Shown: piece after piece, positions 21,701-33,038 of the stretch
Numbering within the stretch: the stretch's first letter is position 1
Layout: the number at the start of each line of letters is the position of its first letter
Assembly (NCBI RefSeq): GCF_000142905.1
Contig: NW_013657661.1
Span: 237,684 to 301,683, forward strand
Source: Thecamonas trahens ATCC 50062
Lineage: Eukaryota > Apusozoa > Apusomonadida > Apusomonadidae
Length of the DNA stretch: 64,000 bases
Direction of reading: 5' to 3'
The notes under the pieces: model-generated
Told to the model about the DNA's origin: nothing
The model's database searches: none
Seen by the model: only the letters and a program-made list of their open reading frames with translations
Program-made: the position numbers and the translations under genes

Positions 21701-23680
21701 TCGCGGATCCGGACCGGACGCCCGCAGCTCGACGCCTACATGGGCGCCGACATTCCGGGAACGGCGGCAGCGATGGCAACGACTTCGCACCTGTCGTCGG
21801 CGTACGCCAGCGGCGAGGACATGCGGTTGCTGAGCGACTCTGCGCTGGTGGATGCCGCGCTGCGCGACTCGGCGTCCAAGGTGGTGGCCCACGCTGTGTG
21901 GTGCATTGCCAACGTGTTTGCGCTCGACGCGCCTGACCTCATGATCGAGGCGCTGCGGTCGCTGGACGGCCTTGACGCGCTGCTCGCGCTCCTCACGCCC
22001 GAGCGGCTTGGCACTCAGCCGGAAATCATCCGCGGCGTGCTGGCGGCGCTCGGCAACATTGCGCCGTTTGCGGTTGTCGACGTCCTCGCCTCGCGCACCG
22101 CCCTCCGGGTCACCGTCGACGCGCTCAACGAGGACCTGTACGAGGCCGATTTGCAAGTCCAGGCCTCCACCTTTCTGCATGCGCTCGTCACCGCGCCGAT
22201 GCTCGAGCACTCGATCATCTCGCAGGGCGCGGCGCATTCACTACTCCACACGCTCGGCGAGGTGTTGCTGGATGCAGCCAGGCTGTTTGAGGCGAGCTTT
22301 TTGCTCCTCGCCTCGCCGCGGGCGTCGACGTCGAAGCGAGTGCAGACCCGCTACAACTTGGTCATATCGATTGCCAAGCTCCTCTCGCTCTCATCGGCAC
22401 TCTACTCTCTGGCGTGGAGTGAGAGGCTGGTCAAGGTGGCGTCGGCCATGGAGCCGCAAGCCGTCGCCCGCCTCGAGCGCAACCTTAACGAGCAGCTGCG
22501 GATGCGGACGTCGGACCGCGAGTTTGTGCTCGCTGTCTTTACCATTGTCGACACGATTGGATGGAACTCGGCCTTTGTGACCCACGACCCGCTGCGGCTC
22601 TTCTATGAGCAGCAGCTCGCGGATGAAGATGCGGTCGGGCGAAAGGGCTTCGGCACAGGTAGCAACGTGACTGCTCCGGCCGCACTTCTCGTGTCGACAG
22701 GAGTCACGACCAAGGCTGAGAGCGCTCGAAAGCGCAATTCGACACTTGCCGGTGTGCGGCGGTCGCGGCGTGTCACCATGTCCAACGGCGCGGCGCTCGA
22801 CCAGGGCTACCTCGTCTCCGACGGCTTGGATTTGCCTGTTGAGCTGCAAGACGCGTCGTCCATGTCGCACCGTGAGCACTCGATCCTGTCGCGGCTCTCG
22901 GTACTGGACATGCCTGGCGACGACTTTGACGAGACCGGGTTCGACCTCGGCTCGGACTCTCTTGACGACGACGACAACAACGACGACGACGGCAAGTACA
23001 GACTCGAGGCTGGGGTCTCGGACTCGGACTCGGACTCGGACATGCCGCACGATCTTGACGGCTTTGTGCCGAATCCTTTCTTTACCGGAGTCTCGCAGGC
23101 GCTGGCGGCGACTGCATCCGACTGCGAGAGCTCGGGCGTCGAGCGCCGTAGCGTGACCGTGCCTGCACTGGCGCTCTCGCCGCAGGCCTCGCGGGCAGCC
23201 GAAGACGAGATGGTCGAGGATGCAGTGCCGAGCTCACCGCCGAGTGGTGCCCACGCGCCACCCGACATCGTGGTCGCTGTGGGAAACTCTCAAGTACGGC
23301 TCCCGAGCGTGCTGTCGACCAGCGCTGTCTCGTCGCCGCGGACGACGTCGGAGAATGAGGATCGCAAGGACTCGCGCGACATGTTCTCCAACATTGTGAG
23401 CGAAGCCGACCTTGTGGCGACGCTAGACGCTGAGAAGAATGCACGCCTCTCGCGCGCGTTGGCGTCGCGGGCCGCGATCTCGCCGCCGACTCCTACCGAA
23501 GGCGCCGTACCGGGCGAGGAAGACGCAAAGGACGACGAGGAGGCCGAAGTCGAGCCAGCAGCAAGCAGCGATGCTCCTGACGAGGATGCCGGTGGCAGCG
23601 CGCTCCACCGTGCCAGCAAGGTGGACATCCAGGCAGACGAAATCGCACCGATGTTTGACAGCGATGCGTTTGGGTTTTGA
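18755..23680 (+). CDS. RhoGEF: IQ motif, DH, PH, PH, armadillo-like repeats
   Basis: About 1642 residues after spanning three one-base breaks. Residues ~85-110 contain an IQ-like motif (AAVILQRYGRMWAAKARTR). The DH domain, ~120-310, starts REILETERGYVESM and holds the core LLMPIQRIPRYILLLTDLIKYTP, which activates Rho/Rac-type GTPases by nucleotide exchange. PH1 (~335-430) contains GVLRKNKENRMFFLFNDIL. PH2 (~510-610) contains SGRLRKAGVKY...FYFKKSRS. About 560 residues of ARM/HEAT-like helical repeats follow, then an acidic Ser-rich tail. Breaks: about 19081-19090, 19746-19748 (CCC for CCCC) and 20418-20421 (AAAA for AAAAA), each lacking one base. The 3' end overlaps the formal end of the opposite BTB frame. 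Confidence 0.85.
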
Positions 23681-25063
23681 GGCAGCGGTTGTGGCCGTGT
23701 GACCGTCTCGCCAAGAGTAGACGTTTATGCTGGCATGGAGTGCGGCGGCACGGGCAGAGATAATAGCAACCAGCGGCTCGCGATCCAGGTCCTGGAACTT
23801 GCGTGTGAGCGAGACCGAGTCGAACTCTGCAATGATAAAGTCGAGAGCGACACGACGGAGCGGGGCGAGGCCGAACTTGGTGGCGCCTTCGTAGACCCAG
23901 GCGGCGTTGGCGACCGAGATGTTCTGGGCGAGGCGCATGGCGCAGATAAGGAGAAGATAGTTGAGCTGCAGCCACTGACAGAGCGGGACCAGCTCCATGG
24001 CCAGCTCGAGGGTGATTTCGGTCATCTCCATGTAAAGGAACTTGAGCGCCTTGCGGAATACAATCGGTCGGGTGTCGGTGACCGGGATGACCGCCCGGTG
24101 CTCAGGGTACTTGGCAAAGAGCTCGCGAAAGACTGGCGAGTGGTTGGCGAGGACAGCGCGGTGACCGTGGACAGTCTCGGAACCGACCGAGAAGAAGACG
24201 TCGGCATACTGCGGCGACATCAGCATCTGGCGCATGTACAGCTGGAGGCGGGTGAGCGGCGAATTTGGAACCGGCGGCTTGACCAGCATCATGACCTGGT
24301 CGGGGGCAACGACGCGGACTTGCGACGACTTGAAGCTGCGCTTTCCCACGGTCTTCTTGCGAGTTGCGTAGGCGGCCTGGACTTGCTGCGCCAACTGCGC
24401 CGCAAACATCTCCTCACGGGACGGTCCCTGCCCCGGCGGCGCTTGCCCGCTCGCCACGTTGGTGCCGAGCGGCGAGAGGACCGGAGCCGGTGGTGAGGTC
24501 GGCGGCACCGGCGGTGAGGTCGGTGGCGGCGGGCCGGATGCTGGCGGCGAGGTTGGCGGCGAGGTTGGCGGTGAGGTCGGCGGATCTGGGCCGAGGCCAG
24601 GCGGCATGCGCGGCGGCGAGAGGAGCGGCGAGGCCGGGCGCGGCGGCGACGACTGCAGCGGCGACGAGTGCCAAGCGTGGGTCTCGTACTGCATCGAGAG
24701 CGGCGGCGGGGTGGCGAGGGCGACACGGCGGCGATCAGCGGCATCGGTAGCGGCGGCGGCAGCGGCGGCGGCAGCCGACATCGACGACGGCGGGCCGGCA
24801 GCAGAGCGGGCAGCCCATGCAGGCACCGGCGTGGCGCGGACCGCCGCTCGCGGGTACGGCATGCTTGCAGACAGCGACGATGGTCCGGGATGATGGGCGT
24901 ACGTCCCAGCGTGGTTCTCACTCTGCAGCGGGGCGTACGTCTCGCGGCCGCCGAGCTCGAAGCGGACATTGGCCAGGCAGTCGGCGCACTTGGCGCCCTT
25001 GCGGGCGACAGCAGCGCCGCACAGGGCGCACCCGTGGTGCTCCAGCCAGGGAGCAGCAGCCAT
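23423..25063 (-). CDS. BTB/POZ-domain protein with N-terminal CxxC pair and Pro-rich linker
   Basis: From ATG 25063. The N-terminus has two CxxC pairs (CALCGAAVARKGAKCADC), a small zinc-ribbon-like knuckle. A 200-residue Ala/Pro/Ser-rich linker with SPPTSPPT repeats follows. Then comes a BTB/POZ domain at about residues 300-400 (YADVFFSVGSETVHGHRAVLANHSPVFRELF) with a BACK-like helical extension. BTB proteins dimerise and often serve as Cullin-3 adaptors. The frame formally runs to 23423, but the last ~95 codons are antisense to the RhoGEF and look unlike protein. A one-base break near 23730 would end it at TAA 23727-23725, beside a TAAAC element, so the true 3' end is probably near 23.7 kb. 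Confidence 0.7.
   Translation of the reverse strand: MAAAPWLEHHGCALCGAAVARKGAKCADCLANVRFELGGRETYAPLQSENHAGTYAHHPGPSSLSASMPYPRAAVRATPVPAWAARSAAGPPSSMSAAAAAAAAATDAADRRRVALATPPPLSMQYETHAWHSSPLQSSPPRPASPLLSPPRMPPGLGPDPPTSPPTSPPTSPPASGPPPPTSPPVPPTSPPAPVLSPLGTNVASGQAPPGQGPSREEMFAAQLAQQVQAAYATRKKTVGKRSFKSSQVRVVAPDQVMMLVKPPVPNSPLTRLQLYMRQMLMSPQYADVFFSVGSETVHGHRAVLANHSPVFRELFAKYPEHRAVIPVTDTRPIVFRKALKFLYMEMTEITLELAMELVPLCQWLQLNYLLLICAMRLAQNISVANAAWVYEGATKFGLAPLRRVALDFIIAEFDSVSLTRKFQDLDREPLVAIISARAAALHASINVYSWRDGHTATTAASKPKRIAVKHRCDFVCLDVHLAGTVERAATGILVRSIAACCWLDFGLLVVLCVFLARYGAFGRSRRRDRGPRRQRAREACILLSV
24480..24605 (-). repeat. SPPTSPPT / PPTSPP coding repeat
   Basis: 12-bp-based tandem repeat (ggcggcgaggtt on the plus strand) encoding Ser-Pro-Pro-Thr units in the BTB gene linker. 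Confidence 0.75.
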
Positions 25064-25291
25064 AGTGGGGTGAGTGGGGAGGGGGGTAGGAGAGGGTGGG
25101 GGGTGGGTGGGTGGGGTGGTCTTGGGGGTGGCGCAGTGGCGGGGACTCGGTGGCAGCAGGTGGCGCCTGGCCAGCGGGTTGGGCCGGTGGCGGCTGGCGG
25201 CGTGTCGCACACACGCACACGCCACTCGGCCAATTGCTGGCGGTCCTTCAATTCGGACTAAGCCTTGCTGGTCTGCGGCGGTGTGTTTGCC

Positions 25292-28200
25292 ATGATCGAC
25301 ATTCCGGGCATCTACATCGGAGCCAAGCCACTGCCGTGCAGAGGATGGAGCGGGAGGCGCGGGCGTGGTGACGGATATGCCGCCGTGCCGCTCGGCGACA
25401 GCTCGGACGTCGAGGCAAGCGAGGACGGTGGACCTGGTGTCGCATCTGCAAGTAGCGCATCTCCGGACGCATCGCTGGCGGGGTATGCTCCCAATCCCGA
25501 GATGGGCGCCGGCATTGTGTCGCGCATGTTCTTCACCTACGTCAATGCCATGCTCGCCACAGGCTACCTCCGCCCGCTCGGCCTCGCCGACATGTACCAG
25601 CTCATGCCCGTCGACGACCCGACAGTGGCGTTCCGCAAGCTTCGGCGCGGATGGCTCGCCCGCGGTTCCGAGTCGGTTATCTGGGCACTTGCCCGCGGCT
25701 GGGGCTGGCTTCATCTGGTCAACTGGATCTTCCTTGCCATCGCCACCGCCGCAGAGCTCGCTGGCCCGCTCTTCATCCACGCCATCCTCCGCTGCCTGGC
25801 GTCGTCGGCAACGTGCGGCTCGAGCGTGTGGATCTACGTGGTGGCGCTCTCGGCTACGCAAATCCTCCGAGTCTTGGCCAACGCTCGCTTCAGCTACTTT
25901 ATGAAGCGCTACTGCACCGCAGCAAAGTCGGCGCTCCAGGTCGACGTCTTTGACTCGCTGCTCGGGCTGACCGCCGCCGGCTGCGACGAGCTCGGCAAGG
26001 GCAAGATCATCAATCTTGTCGGCGTCGACGCCGGCACCATCCGCGAGTCGCTCTCGTCGGTTCACCTTGCGGTCATCACGCCTGTTCAGCTCGCGCTTGG
26101 CTTCTATCTTTTGTTCTCGTTCCTGGGCGTCTCGGTCCTTGCCGGCCTTGCCTCGCTCGTTGCCCTCCTCCCACTCAACCTCATGCTTGCCCGCGGGCTG
26201 AAGCAGGTCGAGAAACGGGTCATGGTCGCCAAGGACGCTCGCAACAAGGCCATCGCCGACATGCTCGGCGGCATCAGAGTCGTCAAGCTCCTCGGGTGGG
26301 AGACCTTCTTCTCGCGCAAGATCGGCGCGCTCCGCGCCACCGAGCAGGCAGCCATTCAGAGACGCGGCGTCCTCCTCGGCCTCGGTCGACTGCTCAACGC
26401 CATCATTCCATCGCTGGTCTCGGGTGTCACCTTTGCTGTCTACGTCGCCCGCGGCAACGTCATGACGCCGGCCGCCACCTTTGCCTCACTCTCGCTCTTC
26501 TCCATCCTGCAGGGCCCACTTGACTCGGTTGCCCGCGAGCTCCTCGCCGCGTACGCGACAGGCAAGGTTGCTGCTAGCCGGCTCTCGAACTTTGCCGGCG
26601 CCCCACAGCGCCACCTTCCGCCACTGGCAGCCGATCCGCTCGCGCCACGGGAACAGCCGCTGGCCCTCTGCGGTACCTACGCCTGGGCGTCGGACGATCC
26701 TTCGCCAGTCCTGTACGACCTCGACCTTGTCTTTCCGCCCAACTCGCTCACCCTGCTCATGGGCCCGGTTGGCTGTGGCAAGTCGGCCATTTTGCTGGCG
26801 CTGCTTGGTGAGCTTGAAGTCCTCTCGCCGGGATCGCCGCAGTTTCCGGCCGGCTCACCGCGTCCAGCCATCGCGTACGCTCCGCAACGGCCGTGGCTCC
26901 TCTCGGCCTCGCTCCGCGCCAACATTGTTCTCGACGCCGAGTTTGACGCTCCGCGCTACGCGGCGGCGCTCACTGCTGCCGGCCTTGAACACGACCTCAC
27001 CCTCTTGCCGGCAGGCGATGCGACTGAGATCGGCGAGAAGGGTGTCAACATCTCTGGTGGCCAGAAGCAGCGGGTGGCGCTGGCTCGGGTTCTCTACTCG
27101 CGGGCGCCGATTGTTCTCCTCGACGATCCGCTGTCTGCAGTCGACCCGGAGCAAGCCGCCACCATCTTTGAAGCCGCCATCCGGCCGCTCGCCGAGCGCG
27201 CTGTAGTCGTCGTCGCCACCCACTCTCTTGCGTTTGAGCAAATCCCCGGCCTACGGATCTACCATGTCGCGGCTGGCCGTGCCGAGTTGGCCTCGCCACG
27301 GACGCTTGCTGCGCAAGAGTCAAGCAACGAGCCTGCGGCTCTACCGGCTGGCACTCTTCCCGACGACAACCGAGAGCGCGCGCCCCACGACGCTGCCGCC
27401 GTCGCGGCCGGCGCCAAGCTCAAGGTCAAGGAAGACCGGGCATCGGGCTCGGTTGTTGCCAAAGACTACCTGCAGTACGCGCGCGCGCTCGGGTGGACGG
27501 CTGTCGGCACTATCGCGCTTGGGCTGGTCGCCATGGAGGCGCTCGACGTGGGACGCAACATGTGGCTCTCCAAGTGGACCCATGCCGCCAGCGAGCGCGG
27601 TGGCGCAGACAACAGCAAGTACCTTGGCGGCTACTTTGGCCTGATTGTGGCGTCGGGAGTAGCCACGGCACTCACCGCTACCCTCGTCTTCACCGCTTCG
27701 GCTGTTGCTGGCACCAAGTACCACGCTGCGGCGCTGGTGGGTGTGACGGCGTCGCCGCTGACGTTCTTTGACGCCACGCCGCTCGGACGGATCCTCAACC
27801 GGTTTTCCAAGGATGTGGCTGACATGGACTCGGGCGTCTTGCCTGTGCTTGTGAGGGTCATCATGACGCTGCTCAAGGCCGGCGCGGTGGTCTGCGTCAT
27901 CGGCGCGGCCACACCGTGGTTCTTGCTCGCCGTCCCGTTCATTGCGCTGACCTACTACCCAGTCTCGGTCGTATATCAACGATCAAAGCGCGAGCTCCAG
28001 CGGACCGGTTCGATCGTCACCTCGCCGCTCATCGCCCACGTTGCTGGCGTTATCGAAGGTCTAGCCTCAGTCCGGGCTTATGGCCTTGAGGAAAGCTTTG
28101 CGGACAAGCACACCCGAAACGTCGAGGCGACGGCACGGGTGTGGAACGGTAAGGTCAACACCAACCGGTGGCTCCTGCTCCGGCTCTCGCTCCTCGGCGG

Positions 28201-29196
28201 CGGCGTGGTCTCGCTCTCGGGCTGCCTCGCGGTCTCGGCGGCGTCGCAGGGCACGATCACGGCCGCGACCGCCGGCCTGGCTCTGCTATATGCCTCGCAG
28301 CTGACCGGTGCGCTCATCCAGCTGTGCGCAGCGGTGACGAGGGTCGAGGTGCGGATGAACGCGGTCGAGCGGCTCGGTCATTACTTTGATCTACCGAGCG
28401 AGGCTCGCGCCGTGGGTGGGCCGCAGAACGGGACAGCTGCGGCGCGATGGCGTGTTGTAGACGGTGCCATCTCGTTCGACAACGTAGCGTTGCGATACCG
28501 CGACTCGCTCCCCTTGTTCTCCGTGACGTCTCATTCGAAGTGCCAGCGCGGGCCAAGGTTGGAATTTGCGGTGCCTCGGGTGCCGGCAAGTCGTCGCTCC
28601 TAGCGGCGCTGTTCCAAACCGTCCCGCTCGCAGGGGGCTCGATTCGCATCGACGGCGATGACATTCGCGAGGTGGGCTTGGTTGCGCTTCGGCGGAGCCT
28701 GGCCATCATTCCGCAGGACGCGCAACTGTTTCTCGGTACACTTGCGTTCAACATGGATCCGACGGGCACGACTCGTCCCGAGGCGATGTGGCAGGCGCTT
28801 GAGGCGGTCGGCATGGCCGAGGTTCTCCGCGATAAGGCCTACGAGCTCGACGCTGATGCCGACCCGCTTGACCTTGAGCTGAAGAACAATCTGTCGTGCG
28901 GCGAGGCACAGCTTGTGTGCATGGCGCGGGCGCTGGTCCGCGATGCCCGGATCATTGTCATCGACGAGGGCACCGCATCGGTAGATGCCGAGTCGGACGC
29001 GCGGATTCAGCACGTCATTCGCACGGCCTTTGCCGACCGCACGGTGCTCACCATCGCGCATCGGCTGGCAACACTCGCAGACTACGACCGGCTCCTGGTC
29101 ATGGTGGACGGCGAAGTTGCCGAGTACGACACGCCAGCAGCACTGCTGGCGGCGGAAGACTCGATCTATGGCCGACTCGTGGCCGCACAGACATAG
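25292..29196 (+). CDS. ABCC (MRP-type) full ABC transporter
   Basis: About 1301 residues from ATG 25292, organised TMD1-NBD1-TMD2-NBD2, the usual ABCC length without TMD0. The N-terminal segment before TMD1 (SRMFFTYVNAML..GYLRPLGLADMYQL) is typical of ABCC. NBD1: Walker A GPVGCGKSA (~residue 490), signature ISGGQKQR, Walker B VLLDDPLSAVD with Asp in place of the catalytic Glu, as usual for ABCC. NBD2: Walker A GASGAGKSS, altered signature LSCGEAQ, Walker B IIVIDEGTASVD and an AHRL H-loop. A break at 28510-28513 (CCCC for CCCCC) separates NBD2; one added C gives SLPLVLRDVSFEV. The substrate is unknown; conjugates or lipids are typical. Convergent with the next gene, 22 bp apart. Confidence 0.9.
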
Positions 29197-29218
29197 GCGC
29201 ACGCGCGCGGGCAGCGAG

Positions 29219-30901
29219 TCAGGCGACCATCATGCGCTCGACGCCGGCGGGATCAACAAGCAAGTGCTCAACAACACGTCCGCGGCCGCGGTCGAGCACG
29301 AGCCAGCCCGACGGGAGAATGACGACCGGGATCCAGCCGGTCCGGGTCCTTTTTCCGAGCCAGGCTCCCGGATCCGGAGCGTCTGGGTTGTCCGGCTGCT
29401 TGGCGGCAAAGGCGTACTCGAGGCCGCAGGCAAGGCGGCCGTGCAGGAACGGAAACGACGGCAAGCCGTCGCGCGGATGGACGATGACGACCTCGGCCAC
29501 AGCAGCACCGCGATTGTCGGGCGCGTTGGTGTCGGAAAATGACATGTCGCCCAGAATGTACTCGACGCCGTTGGCGCGAACAAGGGTGGGCGAGTCGGAG
29601 AACGGCTTGTGGCCCGAGACGACCCGAGCGATGCCCGAGTCGCGGAGCGCCAGCGCCACGTCGGCCGGCGGCTCGTTCGGCACGCCTCGAGTGAGCGACG
29701 GGTGGATGGCGACGGAGCGGCCGTGGACGGCACGGGTGTAAAAGTAGGAGAAGAGCTGTGCGCCGCCGCGCTGATTGCGGTCGAGGTCGAGGTAGCCGGG
29801 CGAGGCAACAAAGGCGGCGAGTGCGCGGAGCTGCCAGGCGCGGAGGGCAGCGACCCACTCGTGGATCGAGGCCGAAGGAGGCAGGGTGGTGCCGACGGCA
29901 GCGCGGGTCACCCCATCAAAGGCGTCGTCGGCTGGGACAAAGCCTAGCGCACGCCGCGAGACGCCGCCGTGGACAAAGAGCGAGTCGTGGACGAGAGCAG
30001 CGAGCTCGGAGAGGACCACGTACTTGAGCGCCTCGCCGCCGCCAGAGGCGACGATGTCGTGTGGACGGACACAGACATGTCCCTCACGCGGAACCACTAC
30101 CGTCTCCTGCGACGCTGGATGCCGTGGATCGGCGGCAGCGAGGAACGAGTCGACGACCTCGTCGTCCGAGACGTCGTCAGGCGAGGAACGGCCGGCGAGG
30201 AGGGCGAGTTCGGCCTTGCGGGCCTCGAACATGGCGGCAGCACCCATGGTGCAGTGCAAATGGTAGCGGAGGCGGGCTGACCGCGAGTCTGGCAGCGCCC
30301 GCGACGCCATAAACTGCGCTGGCGTGACGTAGCTCGAGAGGCCCGACCACCAGTACGGGCCCGGCAGGGTGTGCACCGACTGTGAGAGCTCCGGGCCAGT
30401 GAGATGCGCGACTAGCTTGAGCTTGTTGGCGTCGCGGTTGCCGAGAATGAGGTGAACGTGTTGCGGATAGCGGATCTTAAAGTCGACCAGCAGGCGGGCA
30501 AGGCGCAGATCACCATCGCCCTTGTCGAACACGTCGCCGCCGTAGACAAAGTGGAGATCAGGGGATGCGTCGGGAGAGCCAACGGGATCGCTCGGCTTGC
30601 GCCACTGCAGCCGCTCATGGCCATCGGGACCGACTTCCAGCATCACCACCAGTGAGCGCGCGGCGTAGTCCTGGAACAGCGCGAGCTTGCCCTCGACGTC
30701 GGTGACGTAGCCGACGAGGGCGGCGGCGGTCGTCCCGCCAGCGGCCGCCAGCGCCTGGGTAGCCAGCGGGCGGCCTGCGGGCGGCGGCGGGGCGGCAAAG
30801 GCCGTAGCGGCCGGCGGGCAGACGGCTGCAGCGAGCCAGGACAGTCCGTATGGCATGGAAGGAGAGTGAGAAGAGAGGTTGGGGGGTCGCTCAAAGGGCA
30901 T
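29219..30901 (-). CDS. Calcineurin-like metallophosphoesterase
   Basis: 560 residues from ATG 30901 (an alternative ATG at 30856 gives a hydrophobic, signal-like N-terminus). Metal-binding motifs in order: TDVEG (block I, usually DxHG), YGGDVFDKGDGD (block II, GDxxD), LGNRDANK (block III, GNHD-like with Arg), a VHGG segment and GHKPF (block V). So a two-metal phosphatase site is present, with non-standard residues in blocks I and III. About 100 residues around the catalytic core and the C-terminal ~80 have no recognised domain. Substrate unknown. Confidence 0.75.
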   Translation of the reverse strand: MPFERPPNLSSHSPSMPYGLSWLAAAVCPPAATAFAAPPPPAGRPLATQALAAAGGTTAAALVGYVTDVEGKLALFQDYAARSLVVMLEVGPDGHERLQWRKPSDPVGSPDASPDLHFVYGGDVFDKGDGDLRLARLLVDFKIRYPQHVHLILGNRDANKLKLVAHLTGPELSQSVHTLPGPYWWSGLSSYVTPAQFMASRALPDSRSARLRYHLHCTMGAAAMFEARKAELALLAGRSSPDDVSDDEVVDSFLAAADPRHPASQETVVVPREGHVCVRPHDIVASGGGEALKYVVLSELAALVHDSLFVHGGVSRRALGFVPADDAFDGVTRAAVGTTLPPSASIHEWVAALRAWQLRALAAFVASPGYLDLDRNQRGGAQLFSYFYTRAVHGRSVAIHPSLTRGVPNEPPADVALALRDSGIARVVSGHKPFSDSPTLVRANGVEYILGDMSFSDTNAPDNRGAAVAEVVIVHPRDGLPSFPFLHGRLACGLEYAFAAKQPDNPDAPDPGAWLGKRTRTGWIPVVILPSGWLVLDRGRGRVVEHLLVDPAGVERMMVA

Positions 30902-31044
30902 CGCTGCAGAAGGCCGCAGCGGATGGTGTCAGTCGCCGGGTCGACGGGAGCGGGCGAGCGAGGCTGACGACTGTAGCGGGCTGGCGGCGGTTGGAAGCAG
31001 GCTTCTGAAAGCGTGGGCGGAGGTGGGATCTCTGTGGTTGGGCT

Positions 31045-32585
31045 TTACTGCTGGGCACAAGAGACACCCGGGGCGCCGCCGTAGGCCTCATCGTCCTCGT
31101 CGTAAGCGTTGTTGCCGTGAGCGTGCGAGGAGCGGCCTGTGTGGGCGTGGGACGACGGATCGTAGTTGTGCAAGTGGACCTCCTCGACGTCGTCAGGGGA
31201 AAAGGCCGGGAGCTTCGGCCGCGGCGGGAGGACAGACTCGAGAACGCGGGCATTCTCGGGGGTAAAGGTGCCTGCGGGCGGGAAGGCGACGGTGAACTTG
31301 ACAAAGAGGCGGCCGCGGGTAAAGGGCGAGCCGTGGCGCGGCATGCCCTCGTTGCGGATGCACTTGACGTCGCCAGGCTTGATGATCTCACCAGGCTCCG
31401 AGGTGACGAGCAGGACGCGGCCGTCGAGGTGGGTGACAAGGAACTGGTAGCCGCAGAGAGCCTCGACCAGGGTCAGCTCCTTGTCGACGTACAGGTCGTC
31501 GCCGTCGCGGGTAAAGATCGGGTGATCCTCCTGCTGCAGGACAATGACGACGTCGCCAGGCAGGTGGTTCGGGGCCTGGTCGGCCTCGCCGCGGAACACG
31601 ATATTCTCGCCGGTGGCCATGCCCGGGTCGATTTCGACGCGGAGGACCTTCTTCTTGACCACGACCTTATCGCCGGAGCAGCCGGTGCAGCGGTCGCCGG
31701 GGCGGATGAACTCGCCGGTGCCGCGGCAGTCGCGGCACTTGGACTGCAGCTGCTGGACCATGCCCGGGCCAACCTGGCGAAGCTGGATCTGGATGCCTTG
31801 CCCGTTGCAGGCGGTGCAGCGGCGGACCTCGGATCCGCCCTTGCCGTCGCAAGTCTCGCACAGCTCGTTCTTCTTGACGGCGATCTTCTTGACCTTGCCG
31901 TTGTACAGCTCCTCGAGCTTGACGCCCATGCGGTGCTTCATGTCCTCGGTCTTGGGCGGACCGCGGCGGCGACCGCCGCGGCCAAAGAACCCGCCGCCAA
32001 ACATCTGCTCAAAGATGTCTGCGGCGCCAAAGCCGCCCATGCCGCCGCCGCCGCCGCCCATGCCACCCTCGAGGCCCTCCATGCCATACCGGTCGTAGAT
32101 CTCCTTCTTCTGCGGGTCTGAGAGCACATCAAACGCCGCAGAAATCTCCTTGAACTTCTCTGCGCCGTCCGGGTTCTTGTCCGGATGGTGCTTCAGCGCG
32201 AGCTTCCGGTACGCCTTCTTGATCTCCTTGTCCGACGCCGAAGGTGAGACGCCTGCGCCCGCCACCACCGCCATCACACACACACGCACACACAACCATC
32301 CAACATCCTCACCATGTGAGTCTCCCCCATCCTTGCATCCCTCCTCCTGCTCCCCTCTCCCCCTCGGCTTGTCCCCTTCCCCTCCATCCCCGTCTCCCTC
32401 CCTCCGCCGTCGTCACTCTCGTGAAAGTGGATGGGCCTTCTTGAAGACACCGACCGAAAGGACATGGGCGGGGGGCCGGGGGGGGGGAGGGCGGGGGGGA
32501 GGGGGGGGACAGCCATGGACCATGGACTCGTTCAGCACGTGTGCGTACCAAGCACGTCGTAGAGGGCAGTGTCAGCAACCGACAT
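31045..32585 (-). CDS. Type I (DNAJA) Hsp40 co-chaperone with C-terminal prenylation motif
   Basis: 414 residues in two exons: 32585-32549 and 32252-31045, with an intron at 32548-32253 (GTACGC...GCGCAG) whose removal restores the J-domain start [21 protein letters not shown] domain with HPD at residues 35-37, Gly/Phe region, four CxxCxGxG-type zinc repeats ([33 protein letters not shown]), then two substrate-binding beta domains. The C-terminus CAQQ is a CaaX box for farnesylation, matching DNAJA1/DNAJA2. Stimulates Hsp70 ATPase and delivers unfolded clients in the cytosol or at membranes. The His-rich [12 protein letters not shown] stretch near the C-terminus is unusual. Confidence 0.95.
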
Positions 32586-33038
32586 GGTTGTCTGATGAGA
32601 GAGAGGTGGAAGGGGTAGAGATGCGAGGGGAGGGGGGAGGAAGGGAGTGTGGCTGCTGGCGCCATGATCATGCCATGATGTCGGAGGGGAGGGGGGGAGG
32701 GGGAGGGGGGGGGGGGGGANNNNNNNNNNNNNNNNNNNNNNNNNNNNNNNNNNNNNNNNNNNNNNNNNNNNNNNNNNNNNNNNNNNNNNNNNNNNNNNNN
32801 NNNNNNNNNNNNNNNNNNNCCTACTACGTACCGACTCACCACCCCCCCTCTCCCCCCCCTCCCGTATGATGATCCTTACACTGTCGTGTCCCTTCCCATC
32901 GCCATGACTACATCCCTCCTTCCCCCCCCCTCCCCCCTTCCCCTCCCCGCCACCTGTGCTCGACACCCCCACCCCTCCCTCTCCCTGGCCCATACCCACC
33001 ACCACCCGTCTGTCTCAAAGGCACTGGCACTGGCACAG
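32586..33038. other. Divergent intergenic region with assembly gap (N at 32720-32819)
   Basis: Between the DNAJA and COMMD10 starts. G-rich on the plus strand left of the gap and C-rich right of it, so C-rich on the sense strand of both genes. Exactly 100 N, a conventional unknown-size gap. No gene seen. Confidence 0.75.

Noticed and set aside
31117-32121. 334-codon plus-strand frame within the DNAJA gene
   Set aside because: Exact antisense shadow of a certain DNAJA gene. High GC at third positions keeps antisense frames open here.
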